9,034 bases of DNA from Clostridiales bacterium (GCA_007134725.1 SLKF01000210.1:1-9034), one strand, 5' to 3'; positions 1-7,093 are shown, numbered from the stretch's first letter. Notes: generated by a model not told the origin, from the letters alone. Made by a program: numbers and translations.

Positions 1-41
1 AAGAGACAATGAATATTGTGCAGGATCTGATTGAAGAGTAA
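1..41 (+). CDS. 3' end of an upstream gene (partial)
   Basis: The frame beginning at base 3 reads ETMNIVQDLIEE and ends at a TAA at 39-41; the other two forward frames stop earlier. Only a dozen codons are visible, so the product cannot be identified. The reason to believe it is a real gene end is the strong intrinsic terminator 25 nt downstream on the same strand. Confidence 0.5.
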   Translation, partial: ETMNIVQDLIEE

Positions 42-65
42 AAAATAAAGAGTTCCGGGAAACCG

Positions 66-103
66 AAAGCCTCTGCAGCTATAAGCTGCAGAGGCTTTTT
101 TTT
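66..103 (+). terminator. Rho-independent terminator of the upstream gene
   Basis: A perfect 13-bp stem (68-80 with 84-96, arm AGCCTCTGCAGCT), extended by two A-T pairs, closes a 3-nt ATA loop and runs straight into a T8 tract. The T tract is on the + strand only, so it terminates the gene ending at 41. Read on the minus strand there is no comparable U tract. Confidence 0.93.
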
Positions 104-107
104 ATGA

Positions 108-132
108 CACAAAGAGCAATGGTTCTTTTGTG
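108..132 (+). repeat. Dispersed hairpin repeat, copy 1 (core only)
   Basis: The core GGTTCTTTTGTGAGG is preceded by the complementary arm CACAAAGA, giving a hairpin of about 8 bp with one bulged T. The same core recurs at 2203, 4543 and 7108. In this copy the similarity ends shortly after GTGAGGT. Confidence 0.75.
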
Positions 133-171
133 AGGTTGTAAAAACGATGTTAGGGTTGTTTTTGCAACCTC
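132..171. other. Inverted repeat downstream of the C26 hydrolase gene
   Basis: GAGGTTGTAAAAA (132-144) pairs with TTTTTGCAACCTC (159-171), 13 bp with one G-T pair and a 14-nt loop. An alternative smaller stem GGTTG/CAACC (154-158 with 165-169) is possible. It sits 4 nt past the stop of the minus-strand hydrolase gene and could end its transcript, but no clean U tract follows on that strand. It shares its left arm with the hairpin repeat at 108-132, so it may instead be part of the repeat. Confidence 0.4.
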
Positions 172-175
172 ATTT

Positions 176-931
176 TTACAAAGGTGCAAAGTTCAACAAC
201 TTGGCTTTTTTTTGAGCTTCCTGTTGAGCTTCTGCTATCAGTTTTTGGAAAATCAATCGGGAATTTTCATCATCGGGCAATAATTCTTCCGGATGAAATT
301 GAAGTCCAACAAAAAAATTCTTATTAAGGGCTTCGATTCCTTCAATGATACCATCTTCGGCGTGGACCGTTGATTTGAATCCATAGGGAACCGCATCGAC
401 AGCTTGTATATGATAACTATTGGTGCACCAATTATCTTTTTTGATTATTTTATAGATGTAACTATCTTTTTCTATTATGGTCTCATGACATTTTTTATTT
501 TTGGGAATATCTTTGTTATGTCCTTTAATGTTCTCTTCGAATAAGGTGCCTCCGAATACCTCGGCGATCATTTGATGACCTCTGCAAATTCCTAATACTG
601 GAATATCCCTTTCCCATGCTCCCAACATAAGTTTTTTTTCGAAATGATATCTTTTGGGTTGTTGGGACTCCAGGGTAGGATGATCATGAGGTGGGTACTT
701 AATAGCGTTTCCCCCTCCTGAAAAAACAATTCCGTCTAATTTTCTTAGAATGGCCTCGACATCGTTGCCAATATTATCTTCTTTTAGTTCCGGAGGAATT
801 AATAGAGGAATACCTCCATTCTCATATATGGCTTTAATATATGATTTTCCTGCAAAATAATAACTGCTTTCTTTGGATTCATTCCTTGTTTCTTCACTCC
901 AGGCACAGGTTATGCCAATGATAGGTCTCAT
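176..931 (-). CDS. Gamma-glutamyl-gamma-aminobutyrate hydrolase family protein (peptidase C26, class I glutamine amidotransferase-like)
   Basis: A 251-aa cytoplasmic hydrolase expected to cleave gamma-glutamyl amide bonds, as PuuD does with gamma-Glu-GABA. The fold markers are in order: N-terminal PIIGIT strand (residues 3-8), SGGG oxyanion region (71-74), nucleophile elbow GICRGHQ with Cys116, NSYHIQAVD (171-179), and FHPEE supplying His213 and Glu215 of the Cys-His-Glu triad. The length matches the family. The frame stays open 32 codons further upstream, but I chose the ATG at 931 because GAGGAG lies 7 nt before it and because homology to the family begins with MRPIIGIT; the extra upstream residues derive from the toxin-remnant region. 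The true substrate is unknown, since related enzymes act on several gamma-glutamyl compounds. No amine-catabolism or GABA genes lie beside it, so the puuD symbol is not assigned. Confidence 0.9.
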   Translation of the reverse strand: MRPIIGITCAWSEETRNESKESSYYFAGKSYIKAIYENGGIPLLIPPELKEDNIGNDVEAILRKLDGIVFSGGGNAIKYPPHDHPTLESQQPKRYHFEKKLMLGAWERDIPVLGICRGHQMIAEVFGGTLFEENIKGHNKDIPKNKKCHETIIEKDSYIYKIIKKDNWCTNSYHIQAVDAVPYGFKSTVHAEDGIIEGIEALNKNFFVGLQFHPEELLPDDENSRLIFQKLIAEAQQEAQKKAKLLNFAPL

Positions 932-962
932 GAAATCACTCCTCTTCAAGATGCATCGATGT

Positions 963-1124
963 TTAGCGCACATATAATAATACCACTCTATGAATAATAT
1001 AGATATCTTTTCTGTGCCCGACGGCAATTACGATAATGATAAACGGGTCATCATCAATTTCACAAATTGCACGGTAATCTCCGATGCGATAACGCCAATA
1101 GCCTTTTAGATTATGGGTTTTTAG
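963..1124 (-). pseudogene. RelE/ParE-type toxin, C-terminal remnant
   Basis: The minus-strand frame from about 1124 reads [20 protein letters not shown], continuing CEI and, after a short acidic turn, VGHRKDIY. This is the second half of a RelE-family ribosome-dependent mRNA interferase. Family members are about 85-90 aa; here only about 45 recognisable residues remain. They include the DYR arginine and the GHRKDIY Arg/Tyr that form the active site in the family. The N-terminal helices and the start codon are gone: upstream in this frame the sequence is the 3' end of eamA. The frame also runs 11 codons past the usual RelE terminus ([11 protein letters not shown]), and no antitoxin gene is adjacent. 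The frame is open to an ATG at 1199, so a 78-aa hybrid could be translated, but I see no good ribosome binding site. I infer a decayed toxin-antitoxin relic. Confidence 0.8.
977..985 (-). promoter_or_regulatory. Possible extended -10 promoter for the C26 hydrolase gene
   Basis: On the minus strand the sequence TGG-TATTAT (TGn plus a good -10 hexamer, -10 at 977-982) lies 45 nt upstream of the ATG at 931. There is no recognisable -35 hexamer 17 nt before it, so this rests on the extended -10 alone. The site falls in the tail of the relE remnant. Cotranscription from the eamA promoter is the alternative. Confidence 0.3.
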
Positions 1125-2061
1125 CTGCGCCTGCAGGCTGCCCGTTTTCTTTCTTTTGGATTCGTTTTTCCTGCTGCTTTTCAATGTACCCTGTACCAAA
1201 CAGTACGCCGGTCACGATGAAGACAAAACCGAGGGATTGTGAACTGGTGATGGTCTCATTCAAAAAGACTGCAGAGGAGACCAGTCCGAAAAACGGCACA
1301 AAGTTATTGAACACTGCCGTCTGTGCAGCCCCGATTTTTTGGATGGAAGCATTAAAGATCAAGTGACCGCCTCCGCTGATGACGATTCCTGAGAAAAACA
1401 ACAGAAAATAGGTAAAGGGAGGAGCCTGGGTCATCTGATTCAGTCCTTGAGGTTCCACAACAAAACTGATGATCAGCAGACTGATGGATCCGGTTAAACT
1501 CATCAGGGCGGTGACCAGCTTGGAATCAACCGTCACCGTGACTTTTTTTATAAGGATAAAGCTGGCGGCTTGAACAAACATGGCCAGAAAAATGATGAGT
1601 TCCCCAAGGGAAAATCCCAAATGACGGACGGATCCTCCTTGAATGAAGAAAACCCCTGCCAAAGCCAGAATAAAGCCGATGGTTCGTAAGGGCGTCAGCT
1701 TTTCACCTAAATACAGAACGGAAAGAATCGCCGTTGTCAGCGGCACCAAAGCAAGAATCAACGAAGCGTTGGATGCCCCAACCATGGTGAGGCCTAAGGC
1801 GATGAAGGATTGATGCAAAACAACCCCGAACACCATTCCCAGCAGAATGTAGATCCATTCTTTCCTGGTGAGGGGTCGGAAATTCTTCCCGAGGAGGACG
1901 ACCGAGAATGCCGTAACACCTGCCAACATAATTCGAAAGGCAGTCATGGTATGTGGAGGCAGATCCTCCACTAAAATTTTAATGATTACTAAATTCATTC
2001 CCCACAGGGCTGTCACGAGAAAGACTAAGCCATAGGTTAGGAGTAACGATCTTTTGTTCAT
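1111..2061 (-). CDS. EamA/DMT-family inner-membrane transporter
   Basis: A 316-aa drug/metabolite transporter superfamily protein of the ten-helix EamA (RhaT/YdcZ-like) type, probably exporting a small metabolite or amino acid; the substrate cannot be read from sequence. There are two tandem EamA repeats of about five helices each. The first is near residues 8-141 and contains the typical LWGMN start and the LGE motif at 118-120. The second is near 150-292, ending its fourth helix with LNE at 267-269. The start at 2061 is supported by a GAGG 8 nt upstream and by the helix starting at residue 7. The C-terminal tail after residue 293 is Lys/Gln/Glu-rich, and its last codons (AAKNP plus stop) lie in sequence shared with the relE remnant in another frame, so this tail may be newly acquired. 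It is transcribed away from the 2450 gene from its own promoter at 2119-2127. Confidence 0.93.
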   Translation of the reverse strand: MNKRSLLLTYGLVFLVTALWGMNLVIIKILVEDLPPHTMTAFRIMLAGVTAFSVVLLGKNFRPLTRKEWIYILLGMVFGVVLHQSFIALGLTMVGASNASLILALVPLTTAILSVLYLGEKLTPLRTIGFILALAGVFFIQGGSVRHLGFSLGELIIFLAMFVQAASFILIKKVTVTVDSKLVTALMSLTGSISLLIISFVVEPQGLNQMTQAPPFTYFLLFFSGIVISGGGHLIFNASIQKIGAAQTAVFNNFVPFFGLVSSAVFLNETITSSQSLGFVFIVTGVLFGTGYIEKQQEKRIQKKENGQPAGAAKNP

Positions 2062-2118
2062 AAATGCATCCTCATTTCACGATAGTATATTGTACTTGAG
2101 TGGTGTTTGTCTTTCCGT

Positions 2119-2127
2119 ATTATATCA
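2119..2127 (-). promoter_or_regulatory. Extended -10 promoter for eamA
   Basis: The minus strand reads TGA-TATAAT: a consensus -10 hexamer (2119-2124) with a TGn extension. The -35 region is poor, which is common for extended -10 promoters. It would start transcription near 2112, giving a leader of about 50 nt before the eamA ATG. Confidence 0.6.
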
Positions 2128-2153
2128 TAAACATTCGGATTTGGTATCACATT

Positions 2154-2170
2154 AGGACAGTTCCATTGTC
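2154..2170. repeat. Short degenerate hairpin related to the dispersed repeat
   Basis: GGACAGTTCCATTGTC carries GACA/TGTC arms around GTTCCAT and resembles the GGGACAGTTCTTTTG core of the copy that begins about 30 nt downstream. It may be a decayed neighbouring copy; too short to be sure. Confidence 0.3.
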
Positions 2171-2186
2171 ATTCTCGAATATCAAG

Positions 2187-2326
2187 TCTCGCAGAGGGAC
2201 AGTTCTTTTGAGAGGTAGAAACATAAATGAGTAGAGTAACATAGTGAATTATTTTTTCATGTTTATATAGCACTGAAGCAGGCAAGCATATCCGGATAAA
2301 TTTTAAAAATGCTTTTCCCTAATTTC
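2187..2326 (+). repeat. Dispersed repeat, long form A (about 140 bp)
   Basis: It starts with a weakened hairpin (TCTC…GAGA arms, 2187-2213, core GGGACAGTTCTTTTGAGAGG). It continues through an AT-rich middle and ends with a block from GCACTGAAGCAGGCAAG (2270-2286) to TAATTT. The same parts occur in the same order and almost the same spacing at 7094-7234: the distance from TTCTTTT to GCACTG is 67 nt here and 68 there, with 17 identical bases at the start of the end block. It lies wholly between genes, and its right edge abuts the -35 of the next gene's promoter. Confidence 0.8.
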
Positions 2327-2355
2327 TTGCAAGCAAAATATGGGAATGGTAGAAT
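2327..2355 (+). promoter_or_regulatory. Sigma-A-type promoter for the 2450 gene
   Basis: TTGCAA (2327-2332) and TAGAAT (2350-2355) are separated by exactly 17 nt, and the -10 has a TGG extension. Transcription would start near 2362, leaving a leader of about 88 nt before the ATG at 2450. The -35 directly adjoins the end of the long repeat A. Confidence 0.65.
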
Positions 2356-2449
2356 GAAATGGAATGAGTAAAAGGTGTGAAAATGTTCGATGGGAGAAGT
2401 TTCGAAGTAGGATAACCGACACCATCGATATTGCGCGAGGAGGTAACCA

Positions 2450-2950
2450 ATGTTAAAGAAAGTGATCATTGGAACATTTGTAGGGATGATACTGATATAT
2501 GGAGTTTATGTATTAATTACTTGGACAAGCGATGTTCAGGACGTTGAGGAAATGACCGTGACCCAGCTAAGCTATGATGAAGTTCCCGAAAACATTCAAG
2601 AAACCATTCGAGAAACCATTGACGAAATGATTGAAAGAAATAAAGATTTTCGTTTGCAATCGGTATATAGAAGGACAATCATCGCCGATCGCCATAGCCG
2701 CGCTATGGTAAGTACCCGCTACGAGATTTTTGTGCCGCCGCAAGGGGAAAGACTGGAGATCATCGAAATAGCGGAAGAAGACATTCGTCAAGGCGTAATG
2801 AGAGTGGTCTATACTTTTGTGGAAAAAGAGGGAGAAAGCGTCGACGAGATGGAAGACGTGGTTATTCTGAAAGTCGATAACTATATAAAGGGAGAGTTTA
2901 GAACTGTTTTTGTGGATGATATGCATAAAAGAAAAATAGAGGAACCATAG
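2450..2950 (+). CDS. Membrane-anchored protein of unknown function
   Basis: A 166-aa protein I do not recognise. Residues 4-24 form one hydrophobic helix directly after MLKK, which suits an uncleaved N-terminal anchor with the rest outside the membrane; there is no lipobox cysteine. The remainder is soluble and strongly acidic, with an amphipathic stretch at about 45-65 (PENIQETIRETIDEMIER) that looks helical, followed by alternating hydrophobic/charged strands (about 68-150). It has no cysteine. The start is set by AGGAGG 6 nt before the ATG, the strongest ribosome binding site in the window. The PLD-like gene begins 51 nt after its stop with no terminator between, so the two are probably one transcript, and this protein may work with that enzyme at the membrane surface. 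That link rests on position alone. Confidence 0.8.
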   Translation: MLKKVIIGTFVGMILIYGVYVLITWTSDVQDVEEMTVTQLSYDEVPENIQETIRETIDEMIERNKDFRLQSVYRRTIIADRHSRAMVSTRYEIFVPPQGERLEIIEIAEEDIRQGVMRVVYTFVEKEGESVDEMEDVVILKVDNYIKGEFRTVFVDDMHKRKIEEP

Positions 2951-2954
2951 TTGT

Positions 2955-2973
2955 TCAAGGTGCAAACCTTTGA
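2955..2973 (+). other. Small hairpin between the 166-aa gene and the PLD gene
   Basis: TCAAGGT and ACCTTTGA pair around a GCAA tetraloop with one bulged T. There is no U tract, so this is not a canonical terminator. It could stabilise or attenuate the shared transcript. Confidence 0.3.
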
Positions 2974-3001
2974 TTGAAATACACAAGAGAGGACCGATAC
3001 C

Positions 3002-4477
3002 GTGAAAATACATACAAACACCTCAAATTCTCCCAAAAGGCTTTTAAAAGTTATCGGTCTCATTTTTTTAGTGGTTTATATAGCAACATTCATCCGTCAT
3101 CAAACAAAGGAACTTCCGCCGGAGTTAAATTACGAGAGCGAGGAATACATCCTTCATAAGGATGAAATTGAGTTTTTAAAAGATATAACGATCAATTCAG
3201 TAGAAGAGGGCCCCCTTCTTGAGCATGAGATTTTTCAAGCTTTTCACCACGCCATTCAGGATGCGGAGGAATTTATCGTCCTGGATATGTTTATGTTTAC
3301 GGATCTGGGTGCAGCGGAGGGAGATTACCCCTCCATCAGCAGGGATTTATCGCTTGTAATACTGAATCAGATGAAGCGACATCCCGATTTGAATGTGTGG
3401 ATTATCACGGATCTTGTCAACACGACCTACGGCGCCCATCGGGCATCGAGAATTGATGTGTTGGAAGAGCAGGGGGCGGAAGTGGTATATGCGGACTCAG
3501 AGCCTCTACGGGATCCGGTTCCCCTTTACAGTTCCCTTTACCGGATGTTTTTCCAGTGGTTTGGATACGGCGGCAACGGTTGGATTGAAAATCACTTTGG
3601 TCCCGAAGAACCAAAAGTCAGCCTCCGTTCCTATATGAAATTGTTAAACACCAAAGGAAATCACCGTAAAGCTTTGATCACCGAAAATGAAGGAATATAT
3701 ACCTCGGCCAATGCCCATGACGCAAGTGCTTTTCATTCCAATGTTGCGGTCCGGGTCCGGGGACCCATCCTAGAGGCTATGTTGGAAGCCGAACGAGGAG
3801 TAGTAAGCTATACCCGGGGCAATGACGAGCATTTTCCCACCCCGGATCAGTTGGTTATTGAGGAGCAAAAGGGTGATGGGGAACTGACGGCGAAAGTGAT
3901 TACGGAAGGAAAAATCTTTACCGAGGTTATAAGGATCATTAACGAGGCGGAGGCAGGGGAAGACTTATGGTTGGGGATGTATCTTCTCTCGGATCCCGAT
4001 ACCATTGCGGCACTGGAAGACGCCGCAGAAAGAGGGGTTAATGTCCGTATGATACTGGATCCGAATCGAAAGAGTTTTAACAGTGAAAAACCGGGGATTC
4101 CCAATCTTGCGGTAAGCCATCGAATGGACCCTGACAGTCAGGAAAACATGGAGATCCGCTGGTATAACATCGGTCAAGAGCAGTACCATAGTAAAATTCT
4201 TTTCCTGGATGGAAAGGGAAGGGACTCCATCGTATTAATGGGAGCCATGAACTATACAAAACGAAGTTTTGAAAAGAATAATCTGGAGAATAATTTGAGC
4301 ATACAAGCCCCGGGAAATGCAGTATTTATAGAAGATATAAGGAATTACTTCAATCGTTTATGGAACAATCCCGATCATCAATACACCCTGGACTTAGAAG
4401 AATATCAGGGTAAGCTCAGCTGGTTTCGGCGGGCACTTTATAGAGTTCAAAAAATGGTTCGTCTTACTTCCTTTTAG
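3002..4477 (+). CDS. Phospholipase D-like / cardiolipin synthase-like protein, membrane anchored
   Basis: A 491-aa PLD-superfamily protein with two HKD half-sites, the arrangement of phosphatidyltransferases such as cardiolipin synthase, where the two halves form one active site. One hydrophobic helix lies at about residues 14-33; true ClsA enzymes normally have two, so the anchor differs. The first half-site is HRKALITE (His221, Lys223), with Glu228 where the motif normally has Asp, followed by TSAN. The second is a canonical HSKILFLD (His396, Lys398, Asp403) followed by GAMNYTKRSFEKNN. Translation starts at a GTG (3002) with AGAGGA about 8 nt upstream; no in-frame ATG offers a better start, and an earlier overlapping frame is not convincing. 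It is probably cotranscribed with the 166-aa gene. It could be a lipid synthase or a phospholipase, since the superfamily is versatile. I see no clear terminator after the stop. Confidence 0.88.
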   Translation: MKIHTNTSNSPKRLLKVIGLIFLVVYIATFIRHQTKELPPELNYESEEYILHKDEIEFLKDITINSVEEGPLLEHEIFQAFHHAIQDAEEFIVLDMFMFTDLGAAEGDYPSISRDLSLVILNQMKRHPDLNVWIITDLVNTTYGAHRASRIDVLEEQGAEVVYADSEPLRDPVPLYSSLYRMFFQWFGYGGNGWIENHFGPEEPKVSLRSYMKLLNTKGNHRKALITENEGIYTSANAHDASAFHSNVAVRVRGPILEAMLEAERGVVSYTRGNDEHFPTPDQLVIEEQKGDGELTAKVITEGKIFTEVIRIINEAEAGEDLWLGMYLLSDPDTIAALEDAAERGVNVRMILDPNRKSFNSEKPGIPNLAVSHRMDPDSQENMEIRWYNIGQEQYHSKILFLDGKGRDSIVLMGAMNYTKRSFEKNNLENNLSIQAPGNAVFIEDIRNYFNRLWNNPDHQYTLDLEEYQGKLSWFRRALYRVQKMVRLTSF

Positions 4478-4528
4478 TTTCTTTGCAGATCCAGGTGATG
4501 CTGACTAAAGAAAAACAGCTCGCAAAGA

Positions 4529-4555
4529 CTCACAGAGGGAAAGTTCTTTTGTGAG
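4529..4555 (+). repeat. Dispersed hairpin repeat, copy 3
   Basis: CTCACA and TGTGAG (6 bp) enclose the core GAGGGAAAGTTCTTT. The sequence continues GTAGCAATAGAAA exactly as at 7120-7133, then stays loosely similar to the long copies up to a TTTTCAT (4596-4602) and diverges, so it lacks the GCACTGAAG end block. It faces an inverted copy at 4669-4693. Confidence 0.75.
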
Positions 4556-4661
4556 GTAGCAATAGAAACTATAGAGCATCTAATTGAATCAATTCTTTTC
4601 ATGTTGTGTTCCATTATCCAAAATATAGTTACCAGTGGAACGAAAGAAATGCTGTTATTGC

Positions 4662-4695
4662 TTGAAAACTCACTCCTAACCGTCCCGTGTGAGGC
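4662..4695 (-). repeat. Dispersed hairpin repeat, inverted copy 4
   Basis: CTCAC (4669-4673) pairs with GTGAG (4689-4693). Read on the minus strand it is CTCAC…GGGACGGTTAGGA…GTGAG, the same layout as the forward copies. A near-identical sequence, including the flanking TTGAAAA, is at 7970-8004. With the forward copy at 4529 it delimits a 165-bp intergenic stretch with inverted ends, which resembles a small non-autonomous element. Confidence 0.7.
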
Positions 4696-4739
4696 TTAAG
4701 CGGAGAACAGGATTCCTTGAGGGAACCAGTATTATTATA

Positions 4740-4768
4740 TTGATATATGAAGTTTCTTTCGGTAAAAT
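4740..4768 (+). promoter_or_regulatory. Sigma-A-type promoter for the cotransporter gene
   Basis: TTGATA (4740-4745) and TAAAAT (4763-4768) with a 17-nt spacer, in AT-rich sequence. The predicted start near 4775 gives a short leader of about 33 nt before the ATG at 4808. The rest of 4478-4807 holds only the two hairpin repeats. Confidence 0.6.
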
Positions 4769-4807
4769 AAGGTAATCAATAAAATAACAGCTAAGTGAGG
4801 CGAAATT

Positions 4808-6925
4808 ATGAATAAACAACCAGAAATCGGCTTAAAAACCATGGAAGGGGTTTACGTTCCTACTTTACTAACGATCCTTGGGGTTATTATGTATCTACGT
4901 CTTGGATGGATTGTTGGAAATGCAGGAATAATCGGGGCTTTAGGAATCATTGCCATTGCCCATGTAATAACCCTTGCCACCACCTTTTCCATGTCTTCCA
5001 TGCTTACCAATATTAAAGTAGGAGCCGGCGGGGCCTACTCCATTGTCACCCAATCTTTGGGGCTGGAAATGGGGGGAGCGATCGGTATTCCACTTTATCT
5101 TTCCCAGGCAATTTCCGTTGCTTTTTATATTACCGGTTTTACTGAACTTTGGACACTGTATTTTCCCACACACCCTATTTGGTTGGTGGGTTTTATCACT
5201 TGGTTAATCCTGGCAGGACTATCGATTTACAGCACAAAAATTGCCTTTCGAATCCAATACATAATCCTGGCCGCAGTAATTCTTTCGATATTCTCCTTCC
5301 TTTTCGGACCTTCTATAAAAGTGGTCTCGGACCCCTTTATTGGATCCTTTAGTCAGGCAGGATTTTGGGCGACTTTTGCCATATTTTTCCCGGCGGTTAC
5401 CGGAGTTCTTACCGGTGCCACCATGTCGGGAGAACTGGCAGATCCACGAAAAAGCATAATCAGAGGAACTTTAGGAGCGGTGTTTACGGGATTTGCGGTA
5501 TATATCGGTATTGCAATTCTCTTCGGCCTTCGGGCTCCAGAGAGTGAACTCATCGGTCGTGGAATGATTATTTTAGAACTGAGCGCATCCAATGCCTTAG
5601 TTATTATGGGAATTATGGGAGCGGTACTATCCTCAGCCCTTTCCACTTTAATCAGTGCCCCAAGAACTTTAGGGGCTCTCGCAGAAAATCGTTCCGTTCC
5701 TTATTCTAAATTCTTCTCAAAAAAAGATAAAACAGGAGCACCGGTAAATGCCATTCTCCTATCTTCCCTTTTTTCCATGGCGGTTTTAATGGCGGGGACT
5801 TTAGACGCCTTGGCAAGTTTGCTCACCCTATTTTTTCTAACCACCTATGCCATGATTAATATGGTGGTGCTGGTAGAAAAACTTACAGGAATTACCAGTT
5901 TTCGACCAAGCTTTCCAGTGCACACTGTGATTCCGATAATCGGTTTTTTTGGTTGTCTAGCGGTAATGTTTTTAATCAGCAAGGTATTTTTAGTGGTTAC
6001 CGTCTTGGTTATTGCCACCATATATTATCTTCTTCAGCGTAAAAAATTCTTTTCACCCTGGGGGGATGTTCGGGGCGGGGTGTTTTATTCCATCGCAGAA
6101 TGGGCTGCACAAAAAGCTTATGAAATGCCATATCATCCGAAACTTTGGAAGCCGTCGATCTTAATCCCCGTAGAAACACCCGAAGACTTTAAGCGACTGA
6201 CAGAATTTACAACGGCTCTGATCGCTCCCTCCGGAAGACTTTACTATCTGTCCATTAATGAGAAAGCCGTAGATAAAGACCGGGTAGACCAAGTTCTACA
6301 GCCCCTAAAAGAAAAAAACCTCTTCACCCAACAGGTGTTGGTGGAAGAAGGAGTCTTTGAAGTGGATTTTAGTGTGGTTATCAAAACATTATCTAGTGCG
6401 TTTCTTGGGCCAAATACAGTGTTTCTTACGCTTAGTGACGATCCCTTTAAGCAAAAACGATTAATTGATGTGCTGGATACAATCAAATCCACAGAAATGG
6501 GTCTGATGTGTCTGCATTTCCACAATAAATACGGTATGGGTCAACAACGAAAAATTCATCTTTGGCTACGGGATAAGAGCCCTAATCAGAACCTTGCGGT
6601 CCTTGCGGCTCTGCAGCTCTCAAAAAACTGGAATGCTCAGGTGACTCTAAGTCGTGTGGTTTCCTATGAGAATGAGGTTGAGGATGCTGAAGAGTCTCTT
6701 CGATCTTTTGTAGAGGACGCCAGACTACCGGTAAATACGGTAATTTCTGTATATGTAGGATCTTTTATGGAAACACTGCACGGCCTTAATACAGACCTTC
6801 ATATTATGGGAATGCCTAAAAATGGTGAAGATATTCAATTCGATACCATGACCCGTTTGATGAACGAACTGCCTGCAAGCATAATGTTTGTGTCGGATTC
6901 CGGACTGGAAAGCGCCTTAGTTTAG
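4808..6925 (+). CDS. Prokaryotic cation-chloride cotransporter (SLC12/Na-K-Cl cotransporter-like, APC superfamily)
   Basis: A 705-aa secondary transporter with about 12 membrane helices in residues 15-410 and a C-terminal cytosolic domain (about 415-705). It is closer to eukaryotic NKCC/NCC/KCC proteins than to amino acid permeases. The signatures are GVIMYLRLGWIVGNAGI in helix 1, GAGGAYSIVTQSLG (72-85), AFYITGF (105-111), FFPAVTGVLTG (193-203) followed by SGELADP, and VLSSALSTLISAPR in helix 8. The C-terminal domain opens with KLWKPSILIPVETP, comparable to the WRPQILVL-type start of the SLC12 tail. Ion-site positions known from NKCC1 are kept: Tyr107, Pro195 and Thr198 for potassium, and Ala272, Ser275 and Ser276 for sodium; the helix 1 Asn is Thr22 here. 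Likely role: salt and osmotic balance; the ions carried are inferred. GAGG sits 7 nt before the ATG. It is a single-gene unit with its own promoter and a downstream terminator. Confidence 0.93.
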   Translation: MNKQPEIGLKTMEGVYVPTLLTILGVIMYLRLGWIVGNAGIIGALGIIAIAHVITLATTFSMSSMLTNIKVGAGGAYSIVTQSLGLEMGGAIGIPLYLSQAISVAFYITGFTELWTLYFPTHPIWLVGFITWLILAGLSIYSTKIAFRIQYIILAAVILSIFSFLFGPSIKVVSDPFIGSFSQAGFWATFAIFFPAVTGVLTGATMSGELADPRKSIIRGTLGAVFTGFAVYIGIAILFGLRAPESELIGRGMIILELSASNALVIMGIMGAVLSSALSTLISAPRTLGALAENRSVPYSKFFSKKDKTGAPVNAILLSSLFSMAVLMAGTLDALASLLTLFFLTTYAMINMVVLVEKLTGITSFRPSFPVHTVIPIIGFFGCLAVMFLISKVFLVVTVLVIATIYYLLQRKKFFSPWGDVRGGVFYSIAEWAAQKAYEMPYHPKLWKPSILIPVETPEDFKRLTEFTTALIAPSGRLYYLSINEKAVDKDRVDQVLQPLKEKNLFTQQVLVEEGVFEVDFSVVIKTLSSAFLGPNTVFLTLSDDPFKQKRLIDVLDTIKSTEMGLMCLHFHNKYGMGQQRKIHLWLRDKSPNQNLAVLAALQLSKNWNAQVTLSRVVSYENEVEDAEESLRSFVEDARLPVNTVISVYVGSFMETLHGLNTDLHIMGMPKNGEDIQFDTMTRLMNELPASIMFVSDSGLESALV

Positions 6926-6960
6926 CTTACAGGGGCAGAAATAACCTTCTACCTGTAAGC
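6925..6960 (+). other. Hairpin at the cotransporter stop codon
   Basis: GCTTACAGG (6925-6933) pairs perfectly with CCTGTAAGC (6952-6960) over an 18-nt loop. The first base of the stem is the last base of the stop codon. No U tract follows, so it is not a terminator alone; it may protect the 3' end of the transcript ahead of the real terminator 40 nt further on. Confidence 0.5.
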
Positions 6961-7000
6961 CTGTGATGCAAAAGTGCAGAACATCAAATTGAATTGATAA

Positions 7001-7058
7001 GATAAAAAATCCGTCCGGAGGCGAAGAACCAAAGCGGCCCCGGACGGTTATTTTTATC
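7001..7058 (+). terminator. Intrinsic terminator after the cotransporter gene
   Basis: CCGTCCGG (7011-7018) pairs with CCGGACGG (7040-7047). The stem extends outward through GATAAAAA (7001-7008) and TTTTTATC (7051-7058), so A-rich and T-rich flanks sit on both sides and it could work in both directions. The + strand tail is TTATTTTTATCTTT. It ends the 4808-6925 transcript. Confidence 0.85.
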
Positions 7059-7093
7059 TTTAAATATATCTATACTGATATTAGAAATACCGA

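Noticed and set aside
932..1027. A 32-residue N-terminal extension of the C26 hydrolase
   Set aside because: The family begins at MRPIIGIT, which has a GAGGAG at correct spacing; the extension overlaps the relE remnant and has no ribosome binding site.
2263..2469. Minus-strand open frame of 68 codons
   Set aside because: It covers the long repeat and promoter region, has no ribosome binding site and resembles no protein.
4599..4700. Short open frame of about 27 codons upstream of the cotransporter gene
   Set aside because: No ribosome binding site, and it runs through the inverted hairpin repeat, so it is an accident of the repeat sequence.
7011..7047. GC-rich stem as a possible riboswitch for the NTF2-like gene
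   Set aside because: It is a simple single stem with A-rich and T-rich flanks, 40 nt beyond the preceding stop hairpin, which fits a terminator; no conserved riboswitch core is visible.
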